DNA of 59,371 nt, from assembly GCA_963575745.1 (NCBI GenBank), contig CAUYUJ010005694.1, forward strand, positions 1 to 59,371, given 5' to 3'. The position numbers were made by a program, and so were the translations under genes. Origin of the DNA: Prorocentrum cordatum. Its lineage: Eukaryota > Sar > Dinophyceae > Prorocentrales > Prorocentraceae. The notes under the pieces are model-generated. The model searched no databases. It was given only the letters and a program-made list of their open reading frames with translations, and was not told the origin of the DNA. Positions 29,902-39,630 of this stretch are shown here, piece by piece (the stretch's first letter is position 1; every line of letters starts with the position of its first letter).

Positions 29902-30430
29902 AAAGGGGGGGAATGCGAACTTTGATGCGTTCAGAGGAGGGAGGGGTGAGACAAGAGTAGCCTTTTTACCTTCCCTGACATCCCCGCGGTGTGACAAAAT
30001 CACGACGGCAGGTTTTCGGCAATTTTCGGCCTCTGGAGGCCCTCACCGGGCCTCGGGAGCGTCAAAAGCGACTCAGGATGAAAAACCGGTCCCAGGGAAG
30101 GGGCCCAGACCTCTGGGGACCGACGTTGTGTAAAAAAACATTCAGAGGCGCGAGGGTTAAGATCTTCCTTGCTCGGGGGAGGGTTGCTAATGTTCTCCAC
30201 TTTTTGGGGATGTAATTGTGCCATTTGGCGGAGGGCACCCTCGAATGTTATCCTGTTTCCTCAGCGGAAGGGCTAGTGTTCTTCATGAATGTTCTTCTGT
30301 CCTCGCGCGCACTGTACGAAATCAGATGCACTCAGAGTAGCGAGGGGTGAGACAAGGGTAGCCTTTTTGCCTTTTCTGGCTTTCGAAGAGCCTCTTCGTC
30401 GCCACGGCTGGATGCACCGTGAAAAACCAG
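29902..30430. other. Non-coding block, copy B
   Basis: Equivalent of 193-730, with border motifs at 29,908-29,964 and 30,315-30,371. Near-identical to copy A, with one extra A in an A run near 30,137. Confidence 0.6.
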
Positions 30431-30563
30431 TGCGTTTGGACCTCCTCCTCCTCCTCGTGCTCCTCGTGCTCCTCCTCCTCCTCCTCCTCCTCCTCCTCCT
30501 CCTCGTCCTCCTGCTCCTTCTCCTCCTCCTCTCCTCCTCCTCCTGAAAAACCAGTGCGTTTGG
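30419..30563. repeat. CTC microsatellite with flanking 21-bp direct repeats, copy B
   Basis: Same layout as 711-852; the tract is one CTC triplet longer, showing ongoing length change inside fixed direct repeats. Confidence 0.85.
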
Positions 30564-30762
30564 ATCTTGGGAGGGGTCCAGGCACGGATCTAGAGCCGAT
30601 CTGGCCAGCGCTGTCCCACCGCCTCTCCTCCGAGCGCAGCTGGCTTTGGGTCCTCCGCGAGGGGCCCCTTCCTCGATGCATGGCCGCCTCGGGCGCCGGG
30701 AGACGCCAGGAACATCAGCTGGGTAAGTTGATTCTCCAGCCCTTCCCCCCCCGCCCTTCCCT

Positions 30763-30896
30763 GGAGGAGGAGGAGGAGGAGGAGGAGGAAACCGAGGAGG
30801 AGGAGGAGGAGGAGGAAACCGAGGAGGAGGAGGAAGAGGAGGAGGAAGACGAGGAGGGAGGAGGAGGGAGGAGGAGGAGGGGGAGGAGGAGGAGGA
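30763..30896. repeat. GGA microsatellite, copy B
   Basis: Shorter than its copy A counterpart by about 12 bp before the first GAAACC spacer, and with one GAC interruption not seen in copy A. Confidence 0.93.
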
Positions 30897-30942
30897 GTAC
30901 GGTAGGTCCGCGCGGCGTTGGCGCGGCGGCGACCCCTTCGAG

Positions 30943-31040
30943 GGCGTTCAAGGTTGAACGCCGCCGGTGGCTCTCGATCGTTCAATGTTGAAGTATCGGT
31001 CACTTTGGGAGCCGCCCGATCGTTCAAGGTTCAACGATCG
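30943..31040. repeat. H4 palindromes, copy B
   Basis: Three palindromes at 30,943-30,962, 30,975-30,998 and 31,017-31,040, unchanged from copy A. Confidence 0.8.
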
Positions 31041-31241
31041 ACCCGGGGTCAGGGCCACAGGGCCGTCATGGTTCATGCGGCGAGTTGTCTCCATACCCGT
31101 AGGCTCCCGTAGGCTCCCATACCACAAATCGATGGGAAGCCTTGCGTTCCAGGATTGGGCTTCTTTGTGGAGGGCTTCTTATGGCGAAGCTCCCACTGTA
31201 TCGCCTCGCGGCGGGGTCCTGGGGTCCGAATACTGTGTTTC

Positions 31242-31940
31242 ATGTCGGCGTCCGCCCTAAGGCTCGAGTCCTTCCCCCACTGGGCTGCCCGGCGCTCCTC
31301 TCCGCCCTGCATGGGAAGAGCGCAGAAGGAGCGCCGGGCAGCCCAGCGCGCCGATGCGCGCGAGGCCAGCGTTGCGGCGGTGCTCGCCGCGGCGCCGGCC
31401 CCGCCCCTGCGCGCGCCCTTGCCCCCCGGGGCGTTGCCCCGGCCGGCGCCCGCACCACCGCTAGCGCCGGCGCGGATGCCGCGGAGCAGGAGCCCGCCCT
31501 TCGTGGCGTTCCGGCTTGACGGGAAAGGCAAGGGGGAAAGCAAGGGCTCCGACGGCAAGGGCGACGACGGCAAAGGGGGAGGCAAGGGCTTCGACGGCAA
31601 CGGCGCCGACGGCAAGAGCTGCGACGCCAAGGGCAGAGCCGGATCCGGAGCTGACGGGAAAGGCAAGAAGGAAGGCAAGGACTCCAACAACAAGGGCCCC
31701 GACGGCAAGGGAGGAGGCAAGAGCTCCGACGGCAAGGGCAAGCCTCGGCTGCTGACGCCGGCGGAAGCAGGCGACCGCGCAGTCCAGGATGGGGCACGCG
31801 TAAATGACACCAGGCAGCATGGGCAACCCTTGGTGCGCGACGGCCCCCTTGACAGCCTCGCGCCAAAGGTTGCCAACGTTGCTAGGGGCCATTTTTACGC
31901 GTCGCTGACAGGCGGCGAACAAGAAAGCGTCCGACTTTGA
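31242..31940 (+). CDS. Hypothetical GKG/DGKG-rich protein, copy B
   Basis: Full-length counterpart of the copy A frame with about seven substitutions, including Arg to Ser and Thr to Asn in the repeat region and Phe to Leu near the start. Frame and stop are kept. Even spread of changes across the low-complexity region gives only weak support for selection. Possible splicing to the next exon is as described for copy A. Confidence 0.4.
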   Translation: MSASALRLESFPHWAARRSSPPCMGRAQKERRAAQRADAREASVAAVLAAAPAPPLRAPLPPGALPRPAPAPPLAPARMPRSRSPPFVAFRLDGKGKGESKGSDGKGDDGKGGGKGFDGNGADGKSCDAKGRAGSGADGKGKKEGKDSNNKGPDGKGGGKSSDGKGKPRLLTPAEAGDRAVQDGARVNDTRQHGQPLVRDGPLDSLAPKVANVARGHFYASLTGGEQESVRL

Positions 31941-32334
31941 GTATGGGCGCCTCTTGAGCGTGGGGGAGCCTTTCAAGAGTAGGGCGGGCAAGACTTTGGC
32001 GAAGGTGGAGCTGCGGGTGCCAGAGAAGCCGTGCTATACAGTGAAGCAGTACACGGCCGCCTTCCTGGGCAATGACACGAAGTTTCAGAGGCTTGAAACG
32101 GTCGTGACCGAGAAGGAGAAAAAAACCTTGGACGTATATTTGCGGGCTCGCAACGCTGCTCATCAGCCCTCAGCGGTTCTCTTCGTGCGCTTCATCGAGG
32201 CCACAGAGCTGTGGGACGACATCTACGAGCAGAGCGTGCACGTGTATAAAACTCTAGTCAAGGGTCTCCGACCAGTGTTTGAGCTCCATCGCCCGTCGAA
32301 CGGCTCGACACCGTTCTGGCGCGAGATCATTTAG
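31912..32334 (+). CDS. Conserved unknown C-terminal exon, copy B
   Basis: Differs from copy A by Ala to Val near residue 15, Ser to Leu in the AGKT(L/S)AKVEL segment and Val to Ala in HQPSAVL; everything else is identical. The overlap with the preceding frame is because the exon boundary is inferred, not seen. Confidence 0.5.
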   Translation, partial: AANKKASDFEYGRLLSVGEPFKSRAGKTLAKVELRVPEKPCYTVKQYTAAFLGNDTKFQRLETVVTEKEKKTLDVYLRARNAAHQPSAVLFVRFIEATELWDDIYEQSVHVYKTLVKGLRPVFELHRPSNGSTPFWREII

Positions 32335-33920
32335 GTTTTTCGCAGGGCCCTGCCCGAGGCGTCCGCTCTCTTCTCCGCTCTGCGCCCAGCGAGAACAACA
32401 TCAAAACGAAACATCGGCATTCATTTTATTCCCGGAAGGGGGAACCCTCTCGGCTAGTCCGGAACGGCCTCGTGCCGAAGGTGGCTTCAGGCATTCTCAC
32501 AAGAGTCCCAAGAGATGAAGTAAGTCCGTTTTTTAGGGGCGGGTCTGTGGTCCGGGAAAACTCCGCTAGGTTTTCCGGGGAACTTTCGTGGTCTCCATTG
32601 CTCCGTCAGGGGATTTCAATTGTACACCGTTTGCAAGCGTGGTCCGAACTCATCATCTCCGCACTGCAAACGGCATCTGGCTGTTCACGACCCAGGACAT
32701 GTTTGACATGTCGGCATCCACCCCTGCTTGGACTGCTCTTTGGGCCTCCAGAAATACCCGTGCGGCGCACACTTGGGCCAATCAGAGATCGTCAAGCACC
32801 AACAGATATTGGCAGGATGAACAGACACCAGCATACGGCGGCAGAGGTCATCATACACCAGCAGGCACAGGCAGAACCAACAGACACCAACAGAGAGCGG
32901 GCAGTAAAGACCACTGAGGAGAGAATTGCAGCACGAGGGAGGACAAGCAGAGACCGCTGCGCTGCCCACTGAGGCCCCTTCGACACAGCCCATAGGCCCC
33001 AGCCAACAGAGGCCCCAACCCCTGCTGGGAACTTGCGTCTCTGCCGTAAAAACGTGTCCTCTCTAGCGCAGCAGAGGACAGGGCACGGCAGACGAGCGCG
33101 GCACATCAGAGCAACGCGGCAGACCAGCGCGGTAGACAGCAGGGGCACGTCTGTTCACTCAGGCAGGCCACAGCAGCATGGCAGACCAGCGCTGCAGACA
33201 ACCCTCTTGGAGCTATCTTGAGTTTGGGAGAGGCCATGAGAAGCGAAGAAGTAAAACAACACACAAACATTAATTTTATTCACTTTGTGAAAGCGTTTGG
33301 CTTCCCGTGGCTCTTCTGCGGGGGGAGCAACAAAGCCGCTTGGGCCCGTGTGTGAGCGCACTTGGAACTTCTTCGAGCGCGTTGAAAACATCTTGAGTCA
33401 TTGTGGACCATCTCGGAAGTCATCTGTGGCCATGTTAATGCCATCTTCGGCAATCTTGGACGCCCCCACGGGTCGCGGCCCCTCCCGACCGGACCCAGGG
33501 AGAGGGGGCGGGGCGAGGGGCGACGGCCCCCCCCCGAAGGGGAAGAGTGAGGTTGAAAGAGGAAACGCGCTGGACCACCTGCGCTTAGAGTGCGGGCGGG
33601 ATTTTTGTTCGGAGGCGTTCTTGGAGGTCCCAGGAATCTTCGAAACCACATGGCTCTAACCTGGGCAGCACAGTGCCATCTTGGATGTCATCTGGGACCA
33701 TACAGTGCCATCTTAGAGCAGTTTCGGGCCATCTTCGACACTCTAACGCGTCGCGCGTCCCCGCCCAGACCAAATCCAGGGGAAGAGCTCATTTTCAAAG
33801 CTGGGAGCGTCAGCAAAAACACGGGGGCCAGCAGGAACCCGCGCATTGCGCAACCGCACAGGAAATCATTGGCTCGAGTTTCACACTTTGCCTTGCGAGA
33901 GCGGTGCTGTTGCGCTGATC
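32335..33920. other. Spacer, copy B
   Basis: Holds the same CAGAGACCAG field (about 32,785-33,220) and CCATCTTGG field (about 33,390-33,745) as copy A. One inserted base near 32,945 shifts any frame across the first field, which argues against it being coding. Confidence 0.6.
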
Positions 33921-33943
33921 GCCTGAGGGGTTGCCCCGACGGC
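33921..33943 (+). repeat. H1 hairpin before the kinase-like ATG, copy B
   Basis: Loop is GTTGC where copy A has GTTGT; stem and GATC outer arms are unchanged. Confidence 0.85.
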
Positions 33944-33960
33944 AGATCTTTCCGCCGGCC

Positions 33961-36492
33961 ATGTCTCTCGCCAGCAAGGTGGTTATTTGCGCTCCGAGGC
34001 AGGATGGCTTCAAGGCGCCCAGGAGCCGCTTGCCCGGGCAATTGACCGCCACAGTCACGTGGGACACCGGAGCAACAGAGGAGTTGACCTTCGAGTTCCT
34101 GCACCACGGGGCGTGGCGCGACGCGTACGTGTGCGCGTCGCGGGAGCTCGTTCTGAAGATCCACCTGGCGCTGGGGACTTCTCACGGAGGTCAGCAGGGG
34201 TCTGCCGCGAATCGGGAGGAGTACGACCTGGCATTGAGGCATCCGGCGCTTCCGACGCCTGCGTTGCACGGGTGCTTCGACGTCCAGGTGGGCGGCTGGC
34301 CCTTCCAAGTGCTCTTAATGCAGCGGGCGAGCTTCTCGTTCACCGAGCTGATGACGAGCCTGGCCGAGATTCCTGTGGACGCTGCCAGCGCGCGCCACGC
34401 ACGCGCTCTCATCGCCAAAACCATCGAGGAGATGGTGAGGCTCGCGGGCGACGAGCTCTGCTACGAGACGTCCGACTGGCACTTCGACAACCTCGGTGCC
34501 ATGGGCCGTTTCGGAGAGCTCGCGGCAGTCGTCCTCGTGGACTGGCAAGGGCACGAGCCGGCGCCGCACAAGACGGCGAGGCAGCGGATGAAAGCTGCAA
34601 TTGCCGGCAAGAACGGCGCGATCAAGGAGCTCGTGCGCGCGCGGTTCTTCGAGTCTAGTGGGCGCTTTGCCGCGCAATGGCGGGATGAGATCCATCGCGC
34701 GGGCCTTGCAGTTCAGGCCTGGTGGTCGTGCTGCACGTGGTTCCCGACTCCGGGAGACTTGGCCAAGCTGCGGGACGCCCTGGCCGCGGGCCCGCCAGGC
34801 GACGAGACGCGGGAGCAGCGGCAGCTCGTCTTGCCGCCGGCAGGGCCGCCGCCTCCCGCGGCGTCACACAGGGGCCCCGGGTCGCTGGTTCCCGGGGCGC
34901 CAGCAGCCGCTTCCGAACTCGCCCCGCCGCCCCCGTCGCAGAGACCCGCCGCCGCGGCCGCAGTGGCCGAGGCGGGCTCGACGCGCGTCGCCGCCAAGCC
35001 CGCCCCTGCCGCCGAGCCGCCGCAGCGGGCCGCTTGCGCACCGCCGCCCTTCGCCGCGTCACCTGCACACGGGTCGCCAGCGGCTGCTCCCGAGCCCGCC
35101 CCGCCGCCCGCGTCGCCGATGCTCGCCGCTGCGGCGGCCGCGTCCGAGGCGGGCCCGACGCGCGTCGCCGCCGAGCCCGCGCCCGTCGCGGAGCCGTTTC
35201 AGCGGCGCTGGCGGGCCGCCCGCGAGGCGCCGCCCATCGCCGGGTCGGCAGCACATCGGTCGGCAGTGGCTGCTCCCAAGCCCGCCCCGCCGCCCACGTC
35301 GCCGGGGCTTGCCGCTGCGGCAGCCGCGGCCGAGGCGGGCCGGAGGCGCATCGCCACCGAGCCCGCACCTGCCACGGGGTCGCCGCAGCGGACCGCCGGC
35401 GAGGCGCCGCCATCCGCCGCGTCGGCTGCCCCTGGCGCGCCAGCGGCTGCCCCTGAGCCCGCTCCGCCGCCTGCGCTGCAGAGGCACGGCGCCGCGGCCG
35501 CAGCGGCGGGGCCGCCGGGGCCGCCGCCGCCGGCCGTTCGCGAGGCACTGGCCGCCTCGCTCTCAGAGGGCCCACCGAAGAGGCCGAGGCTCCCCGAGCC
35601 GCCGCTGAACTTCTACCACGACACGCCTCCGGTCTCTCCAACGCCCGCCCCAATGGTGTCTGAGGCGTCGCGCCGGCACATCGCCCACGTGTCGCAGCTC
35701 TACTTGCACGGCCTCAAGGTCACCGACAGGTCGATGCCCTTGCTGGACCGGCAGCGCGAAAACGTCTGGGTGCCGGACGTGGCCCCCCACGCCATCGACA
35801 GAGAGAGCTTCTCGGCGGCGGCGCACTTGGTGCGTGTCTTCCTTGGCGAGTTTGCGAAGACGACAGGATTCTGGGGGCGCATTGCCGACCCGAAGCCTCG
35901 GCTGCTCACCGCGGCGGGCGAGGGGGAGTTCATTGGTCGCCACGCCAAGGGCTTGACCAAGGCAGCGGGCGGGAGGTGGTTCCAGATGACGCCGCAGGAG
36001 CGACTGGCCATCTTCGACGCGTACCTCCGCCGGGGCCTGTCAACGGCGCCCGCGAGGCACGCGGGGCATCGGATGGAGCCCGCGGCCGACGAACGCCCTC
36101 GCCGCTGCGATTGGTTCTCGTCGCCGCAGGCCGCGGGCTTCTACGTGACCGAAGAGGAAACGGCTGCCTTGGTGGGCGCAGTCGCCGCGGTATACACGTC
36201 CGATTTGGGCGCGCTGAGCGCGGCTGCCTTGCCGCCGAGGTGGTGCGTGTTGGCAGAGGCCGCGGTCTCCCATGGGTCAGAGTCATCTGTTTCTCTGTCG
36301 CGTTTCGGAATTATTAGTCTCGAGGCTTTTCCAGGTGGCCGAGGACGCGGCTGCTACGAGAAGCCCAAACAACGCAAAACAACCCTTTTGCATTCTCAGA
36401 CAGCCTCGAGACCCTTCGGGATAATCTGGCGGCGCACCTGGAAAGGGTCCGAGAGCGCCCTGGGAGGGCCGATTGGCAATGAGCAGATATAG
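33961..36492 (+). CDS. Protein-kinase-fold protein, copy B, with altered C-terminus
   Basis: An 843-residue frame. The kinase-like domain and its Lys, Asp-Asn and Asp residues match copy A. A 187-bp deletion relative to copy A removes the native stop and both trailing H1 hairpins, so after ALPPR the frame continues 84 codons into former intergenic sequence and ends NEQI at 36,492. Other changes: V to A in the NG(V/A)IKEL segment, G to S in ES(G/S)GRF, E to A in the linker, and RE to WG after TTGF. The extension is unlikely to be native because the same DNA is untranslated in copy A. The core enzyme could still be functional. Confidence 0.6.
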   Translation: MSLASKVVICAPRQDGFKAPRSRLPGQLTATVTWDTGATEELTFEFLHHGAWRDAYVCASRELVLKIHLALGTSHGGQQGSAANREEYDLALRHPALPTPALHGCFDVQVGGWPFQVLLMQRASFSFTELMTSLAEIPVDAASARHARALIAKTIEEMVRLAGDELCYETSDWHFDNLGAMGRFGELAAVVLVDWQGHEPAPHKTARQRMKAAIAGKNGAIKELVRARFFESSGRFAAQWRDEIHRAGLAVQAWWSCCTWFPTPGDLAKLRDALAAGPPGDETREQRQLVLPPAGPPPPAASHRGPGSLVPGAPAAASELAPPPPSQRPAAAAAVAEAGSTRVAAKPAPAAEPPQRAACAPPPFAASPAHGSPAAAPEPAPPPASPMLAAAAAASEAGPTRVAAEPAPVAEPFQRRWRAAREAPPIAGSAAHRSAVAAPKPAPPPTSPGLAAAAAAAEAGRRRIATEPAPATGSPQRTAGEAPPSAASAAPGAPAAAPEPAPPPALQRHGAAAAAAGPPGPPPPAVREALAASLSEGPPKRPRLPEPPLNFYHDTPPVSPTPAPMVSEASRRHIAHVSQLYLHGLKVTDRSMPLLDRQRENVWVPDVAPHAIDRESFSAAAHLVRVFLGEFAKTTGFWGRIADPKPRLLTAAGEGEFIGRHAKGLTKAAGGRWFQMTPQERLAIFDAYLRRGLSTAPARHAGHRMEPAADERPRRCDWFSSPQAAGFYVTEEETAALVGAVAAVYTSDLGALSAAALPPRWCVLAEAAVSHGSESSVSLSRFGIISLEAFPGGRGRGCYEKPKQRKTTLLHSQTASRPFGIIWRRTWKGSESALGGPIGNEQI

Positions 36493-36810
36493 CAACGAGT
36501 CTGCCTCGCCTCTCTGCCGTGGCGTCCCAGGCGTACCCCCTCACCCGGCCTCCTGGCTCACGATTCCAGAGCTCCTTTGGCCCCAGCTCCAGGCTTCCCA
36601 GATAGGGTCGAAGTAGGGGGGGTCACAGGACGCCGCGTCGCTGATGCATCAGTGATGCGGCGGGATGCGGGGCCGGGTTCCCTCCATCCCGACTTCGCCG
36701 ATGCATCGGCGATGTAGTGCGATCCGCAGATCCTTTGTTACTCCGGTCCTGTTTGGGAATCCTCCGCCAGCGCCCAGCTCCGGCCGCGCGCCGACCTGCC
36801 TCTCGTCGCA
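36493..36810. other. Spacer with ATGCAT palindromes, copy B
   Basis: Carries both palindromes of the copy A spacer (about 36,641 and 36,696), unchanged, upstream of the ankyrin/G-patch ATG. No gene. Confidence 0.6.
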
Positions 36811-37653
36811 ATGTGCACTCCCGGCGCTTCCCACGCTCCGTCCAAGGCGAGGCGTGACAACCGGGAGTACTGGTTGTTTCAGGCCGCCAGCGACGGGTGT
36901 CTCCCTTGCGTGAAACACTTCCTCGACGTGGAGAACGTCGATCCCGGCGCCCTGTCTGCCACGCAGAAGTTCACGGCCCTCGACTTTGCCATCCACGCTC
37001 ACTCGCGCGGCGTCGCCGGCGCACCTGCCGTCGCCGACTTCCTCCGGACACGCCTGCGCGCCGTCGGCGACGGCGGCGCTTGCCCAAGTGGTGGCGGCAG
37101 CGGCCACATCGCGGCGGCCTCCCTGCCACCTGACGCGCGGCCGCCCTGCATGCCCAGCGCGCCCCATCCGCCCAACAGGAAGCGGCGCGGCAGCCGAGTG
37201 TGCTGGATGTACCAGGCCGCCGCAGAGGGGTGCAAGACGTGCGTCCAGTACTATGTGAATGAGGAAGCCTTGGACCCCCGCACCAAGTCGGAGAACATGG
37301 GGTACACGGCTTTGGATTGGGCGACGTGGGCGGCGAGCAAGGGCGTGGACGGCGCAGCAGAGGGGGCAGAGTTCCTACGAGAACAGGCGCCGGAGCTGAC
37401 GGAGCTGCCAGGGAAGCGCCGCGCACCACAGGCGGCCCGCCGCGACGCAGAAATGGTTGCGAGGGAGGCCGGGCTCAGCACGCCGCTCCCCGATAATGTC
37501 GGTGCGCGCATGATGGCGCAGATGGGGTGGGTGGCGGGCCAGGCACTGGGCCCCCGCAGCGACGCGGGCTGGCTGGTGGAGCCCTTGCGGCCAGACACAT
37601 CACACCTGGGAGAGAAGCGGCACGGCGTCGGCTACCTGAGCGAGCTCGAGTGA
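36811..37653 (+). CDS. Ankyrin-like plus G-patch protein, copy B (intact)
   Basis: The reference copy: 280 residues ending YLSELE with a normal TGA. Ankyrin-like units at 3-80 and 114-190, G-patch at 231-275 with GARMMAQMGW and HGVGY. Compared with copy A it has C for R in GCKT(C/R)VQYY, G for V in GAAE(G/V)AEF and SAPH for GASH at the second unit start. The stop is followed after 26 bp by the H1 cluster. Confidence 0.72.
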   Translation: MCTPGASHAPSKARRDNREYWLFQAASDGCLPCVKHFLDVENVDPGALSATQKFTALDFAIHAHSRGVAGAPAVADFLRTRLRAVGDGGACPSGGGSGHIAAASLPPDARPPCMPSAPHPPNRKRRGSRVCWMYQAAAEGCKTCVQYYVNEEALDPRTKSENMGYTALDWATWAASKGVDGAAEGAEFLREQAPELTELPGKRRAPQAARRDAEMVAREAGLSTPLPDNVGARMMAQMGWVAGQALGPRSDAGWLVEPLRPDTSHLGEKRHGVGYLSELE

Positions 37654-37679
37654 GGCGCATGCCAGCCGCGTGCGAGGGT

Positions 37680-38028
37680 GCCCGCGGGGTTGTCCCAACG
37701 GCTTGCCTCCGCGGCGACAGCCCGCTGCATCCTTGAGGAGTTGTTCCGGCAGGTTGCGCGTTGATGGCTGTCTTGAGCGCGCTCGCGCGCTGCTGCCCCG
37801 AGGAGTTGTTCCGACGGGCAGCGCGCTCGCTGAATGCATTGCCGCCGAGCCTTCGCTGCTCTCCCCCCTTGCCGCCCGCTTGTGGACTTCGCCTTTCAAA
37901 CGTTTGCCCGAGGGGTTGTCCCGACGGCATATGCGTTTTTGTATATCCTCTCGCTCTCGTCGCCACCCATGCGCTGTTTCGCTGCCCCGCTCCTTCACGC
38001 CTCAGGCCCGATGGGTTGTCCTGACGGC
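37680..38028 (+). repeat. H1 hairpin cluster, copy B
   Basis: Five copies at 37,680-37,702, 37,731-37,753, 37,796-37,818, 37,906-37,928 and 38,006-38,028, each identical to its copy A partner; the spacer between the third and fourth has lost two bases, so hairpins are better kept than the DNA between them. Confidence 0.85.
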
Positions 38029-38249
38029 ATCTGCAGCAGAGACCAGGAGAGAGCCGGATACAATAGCAAATGCCAGCAAAAACCAACGCGGAGCGGCAAA
38101 GAGCATGAAAGAGCAGCTGAGATCAACCGAGAGCAGCAGACAACAGCGTGGAACAGTAGAGAGCAGCGGGAAGCAGGAGGGAGCGGGAGAGACCAGGACA
38201 GACCAGTTGAGGCCAGCAGCTGGCCAGCTGACACCGTTGTGGTTGAGGT
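38029..38249 (+). repeat. CAGAGACCAG-rich purine tract, copy B
   Basis: Counterpart of 8,516-8,735, ending in the same CCAGCTGACACCGT block. Only two or three substitutions separate the copies. Confidence 0.7.
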
Positions 38250-38590
38250 CTTGTTTGATAGTTTCGATCGTTTCTGTGTTTTCTGGGAGCCTCCGGAGCT
38301 CCCAGGGGTATCTTGACGTCAGGCACCGGGTAGCAGCCCAGAGCAGCAGGGAGCGGCATAATGCAGCAACCAACAGCGAAGACCTGCAGGGCGCAGCAGA
38401 GAGTAGCAGAGAGCAGCAGACAACAACAGGCAACAACAGAGAACAGCGGAGACTGGGGGTGTGATGGGCTTGTGATGGGCTCAAATGGGTTTGTTTCCGT
38501 CGCCGTTGTGATGGGCTCAAATGGGAAGATTCGTGTGGGTCTCGTTGCCAGAGCAGCAAGCAGTCGCGGTGCGCCTGCGTCTCGCCCGCC
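38250..38590. other. 5' leader region of the 138-residue gene, copy B
   Basis: Keeps the CTGGGAGC/GCTCCCAG hairpin and the doubled GATGGGCTCAAATGGG. No gene. Confidence 0.5.
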
Positions 38591-39268
38591 ATGCCTTTCG
38601 AGATGGGTGACACCACCGTGCTCGTTCTGTTCGTCGCTGTGCATAAGGATGACCAGCCCGCCGTTGAGCACGGGGCGCAGATTCCACGGCGTTTGATGGG
38701 GTCCACTCCGTGCGTTGGTTTCCGCACGTCGCCGACGCAGGCCATGGAGCGCGCTCGCATAGTGCAGCAGAGGAGTGGCGCTTTTGTCTCAAAGGTGAAG
38801 CACGTGCTGCTACAGGTGGAGTTCAGCGCCCGCGCTCTCGCGGACCTCACCGTGACGCCCGCCGCCAGGGAGTACGCCTTCGCGCCAATGCTGCACAAGG
38901 TGGTGCATCGGTCCGATGGAGAGACTGACTGGGGAGTCTGGCATTACTGCGGCGATTTCCCACTGGGGCTCTCTGGGATTCGCCATTGCTGGCGGGAGAT
39001 TGAGCGATCTGGAAACGCTTGTTCGCAGGTCGCTACTCGGCCGAGGGGTTGTCCCGACGCTTTTTTTCTCCACCTGCACAGCGCGCTGTCTTGCTTCCGG
39101 CGGCATAGACCCCTTTGCTACGTCTCTCGCCTGAGGGGTTGTCCCGACGGCAGTATTCACGGTCTGAGTGTCTCGCCAATGCATCCAGTGTTTGAGTCGG
39201 CAAAGCAAATGGGGCTCCTGCGCGCCCTCCCACCCGCCACTGTCATATCCGTTGCCTGTCCCGTTTAA
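38591..39268 (+). CDS. Small conserved unknown protein, copy B (stop lost)
   Basis: The first 138 residues correspond to the copy A and C protein. The native TGA is CGA at 39,005-39,007, so translation would run 87 more codons, through two H1 hairpins (39,039 and 39,129), to 39,268. The extension is rich in Arg, Cys and Pro with no recognisable fold. Substitutions in the shared part: Ala to Thr in DLTV(T/A)P, Arg to His in ML(H/R)KV, Ser to Thr in GE(T/S)DWG, Ser to Ile in WRE(I/S)E. Confidence 0.5.
   Translation: MPFEMGDTTVLVLFVAVHKDDQPAVEHGAQIPRRLMGSTPCVGFRTSPTQAMERARIVQQRSGAFVSKVKHVLLQVEFSARALADLTVTPAAREYAFAPMLHKVVHRSDGETDWGVWHYCGDFPLGLSGIRHCWREIERSGNACSQVATRPRGCPDAFFLHLHSALSCFRRHRPLCYVSRLRGCPDGSIHGLSVSPMHPVFESAKQMGLLRALPPATVISVACPV
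39039..39151 (+). repeat. Two H1 hairpins, copy B
   Basis: 39,039-39,061 (outer GGC/GCT) and 39,129-39,151 (loop GTTGT, where copy A has GTTGC). Here they lie inside the readthrough frame. Confidence 0.85.
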
Positions 39269-39557
39269 TCGAGGTCTCCGCTCCCTCGTGGTTGTCGATT
39301 CCGCCGAGTGACATCTGACACGAGGGTTTCCGCCGGACCCGCTCACCACCATGTTATTATGGTTTTCTGATTCGGATACTAACGTCTTTTCGGGGGAGCC
39401 GTCTTCGTTGTGCTCTGGTGCATTCGTGCCGTCTCGAGTATGCACGCACGCGCAGCCGCGCGCCTCACGTCTCGATATTATTCGACTGATCGAGAAGGAT
39501 GGGAGAGGAAAGTGAGAGCTGGGGGCCCCTGTCAGCCTCGACCCCGTGCCAGAGCTT
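39152..39557. other. Spacer upstream of the RPA-like gene, copy B
   Basis: Nothing recognised beyond the same AT-richer stretch as copy A. Confidence 0.45.
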
Positions 39558-39578
39558 CCGCAGCGCATTTGGCTCAAG
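39558..39578 (+). other. Candidate relict spliced leader, copy B
   Basis: Identical to 10,045-10,065, 52 bp upstream of the RPA-like ATG. Confidence 0.55.
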
Positions 39579-39630
39579 CATCTTGTGGCCAGCGCCCCCG
39601 TTCCATCTCAGTCCGGCGTTGCCGCTGACC

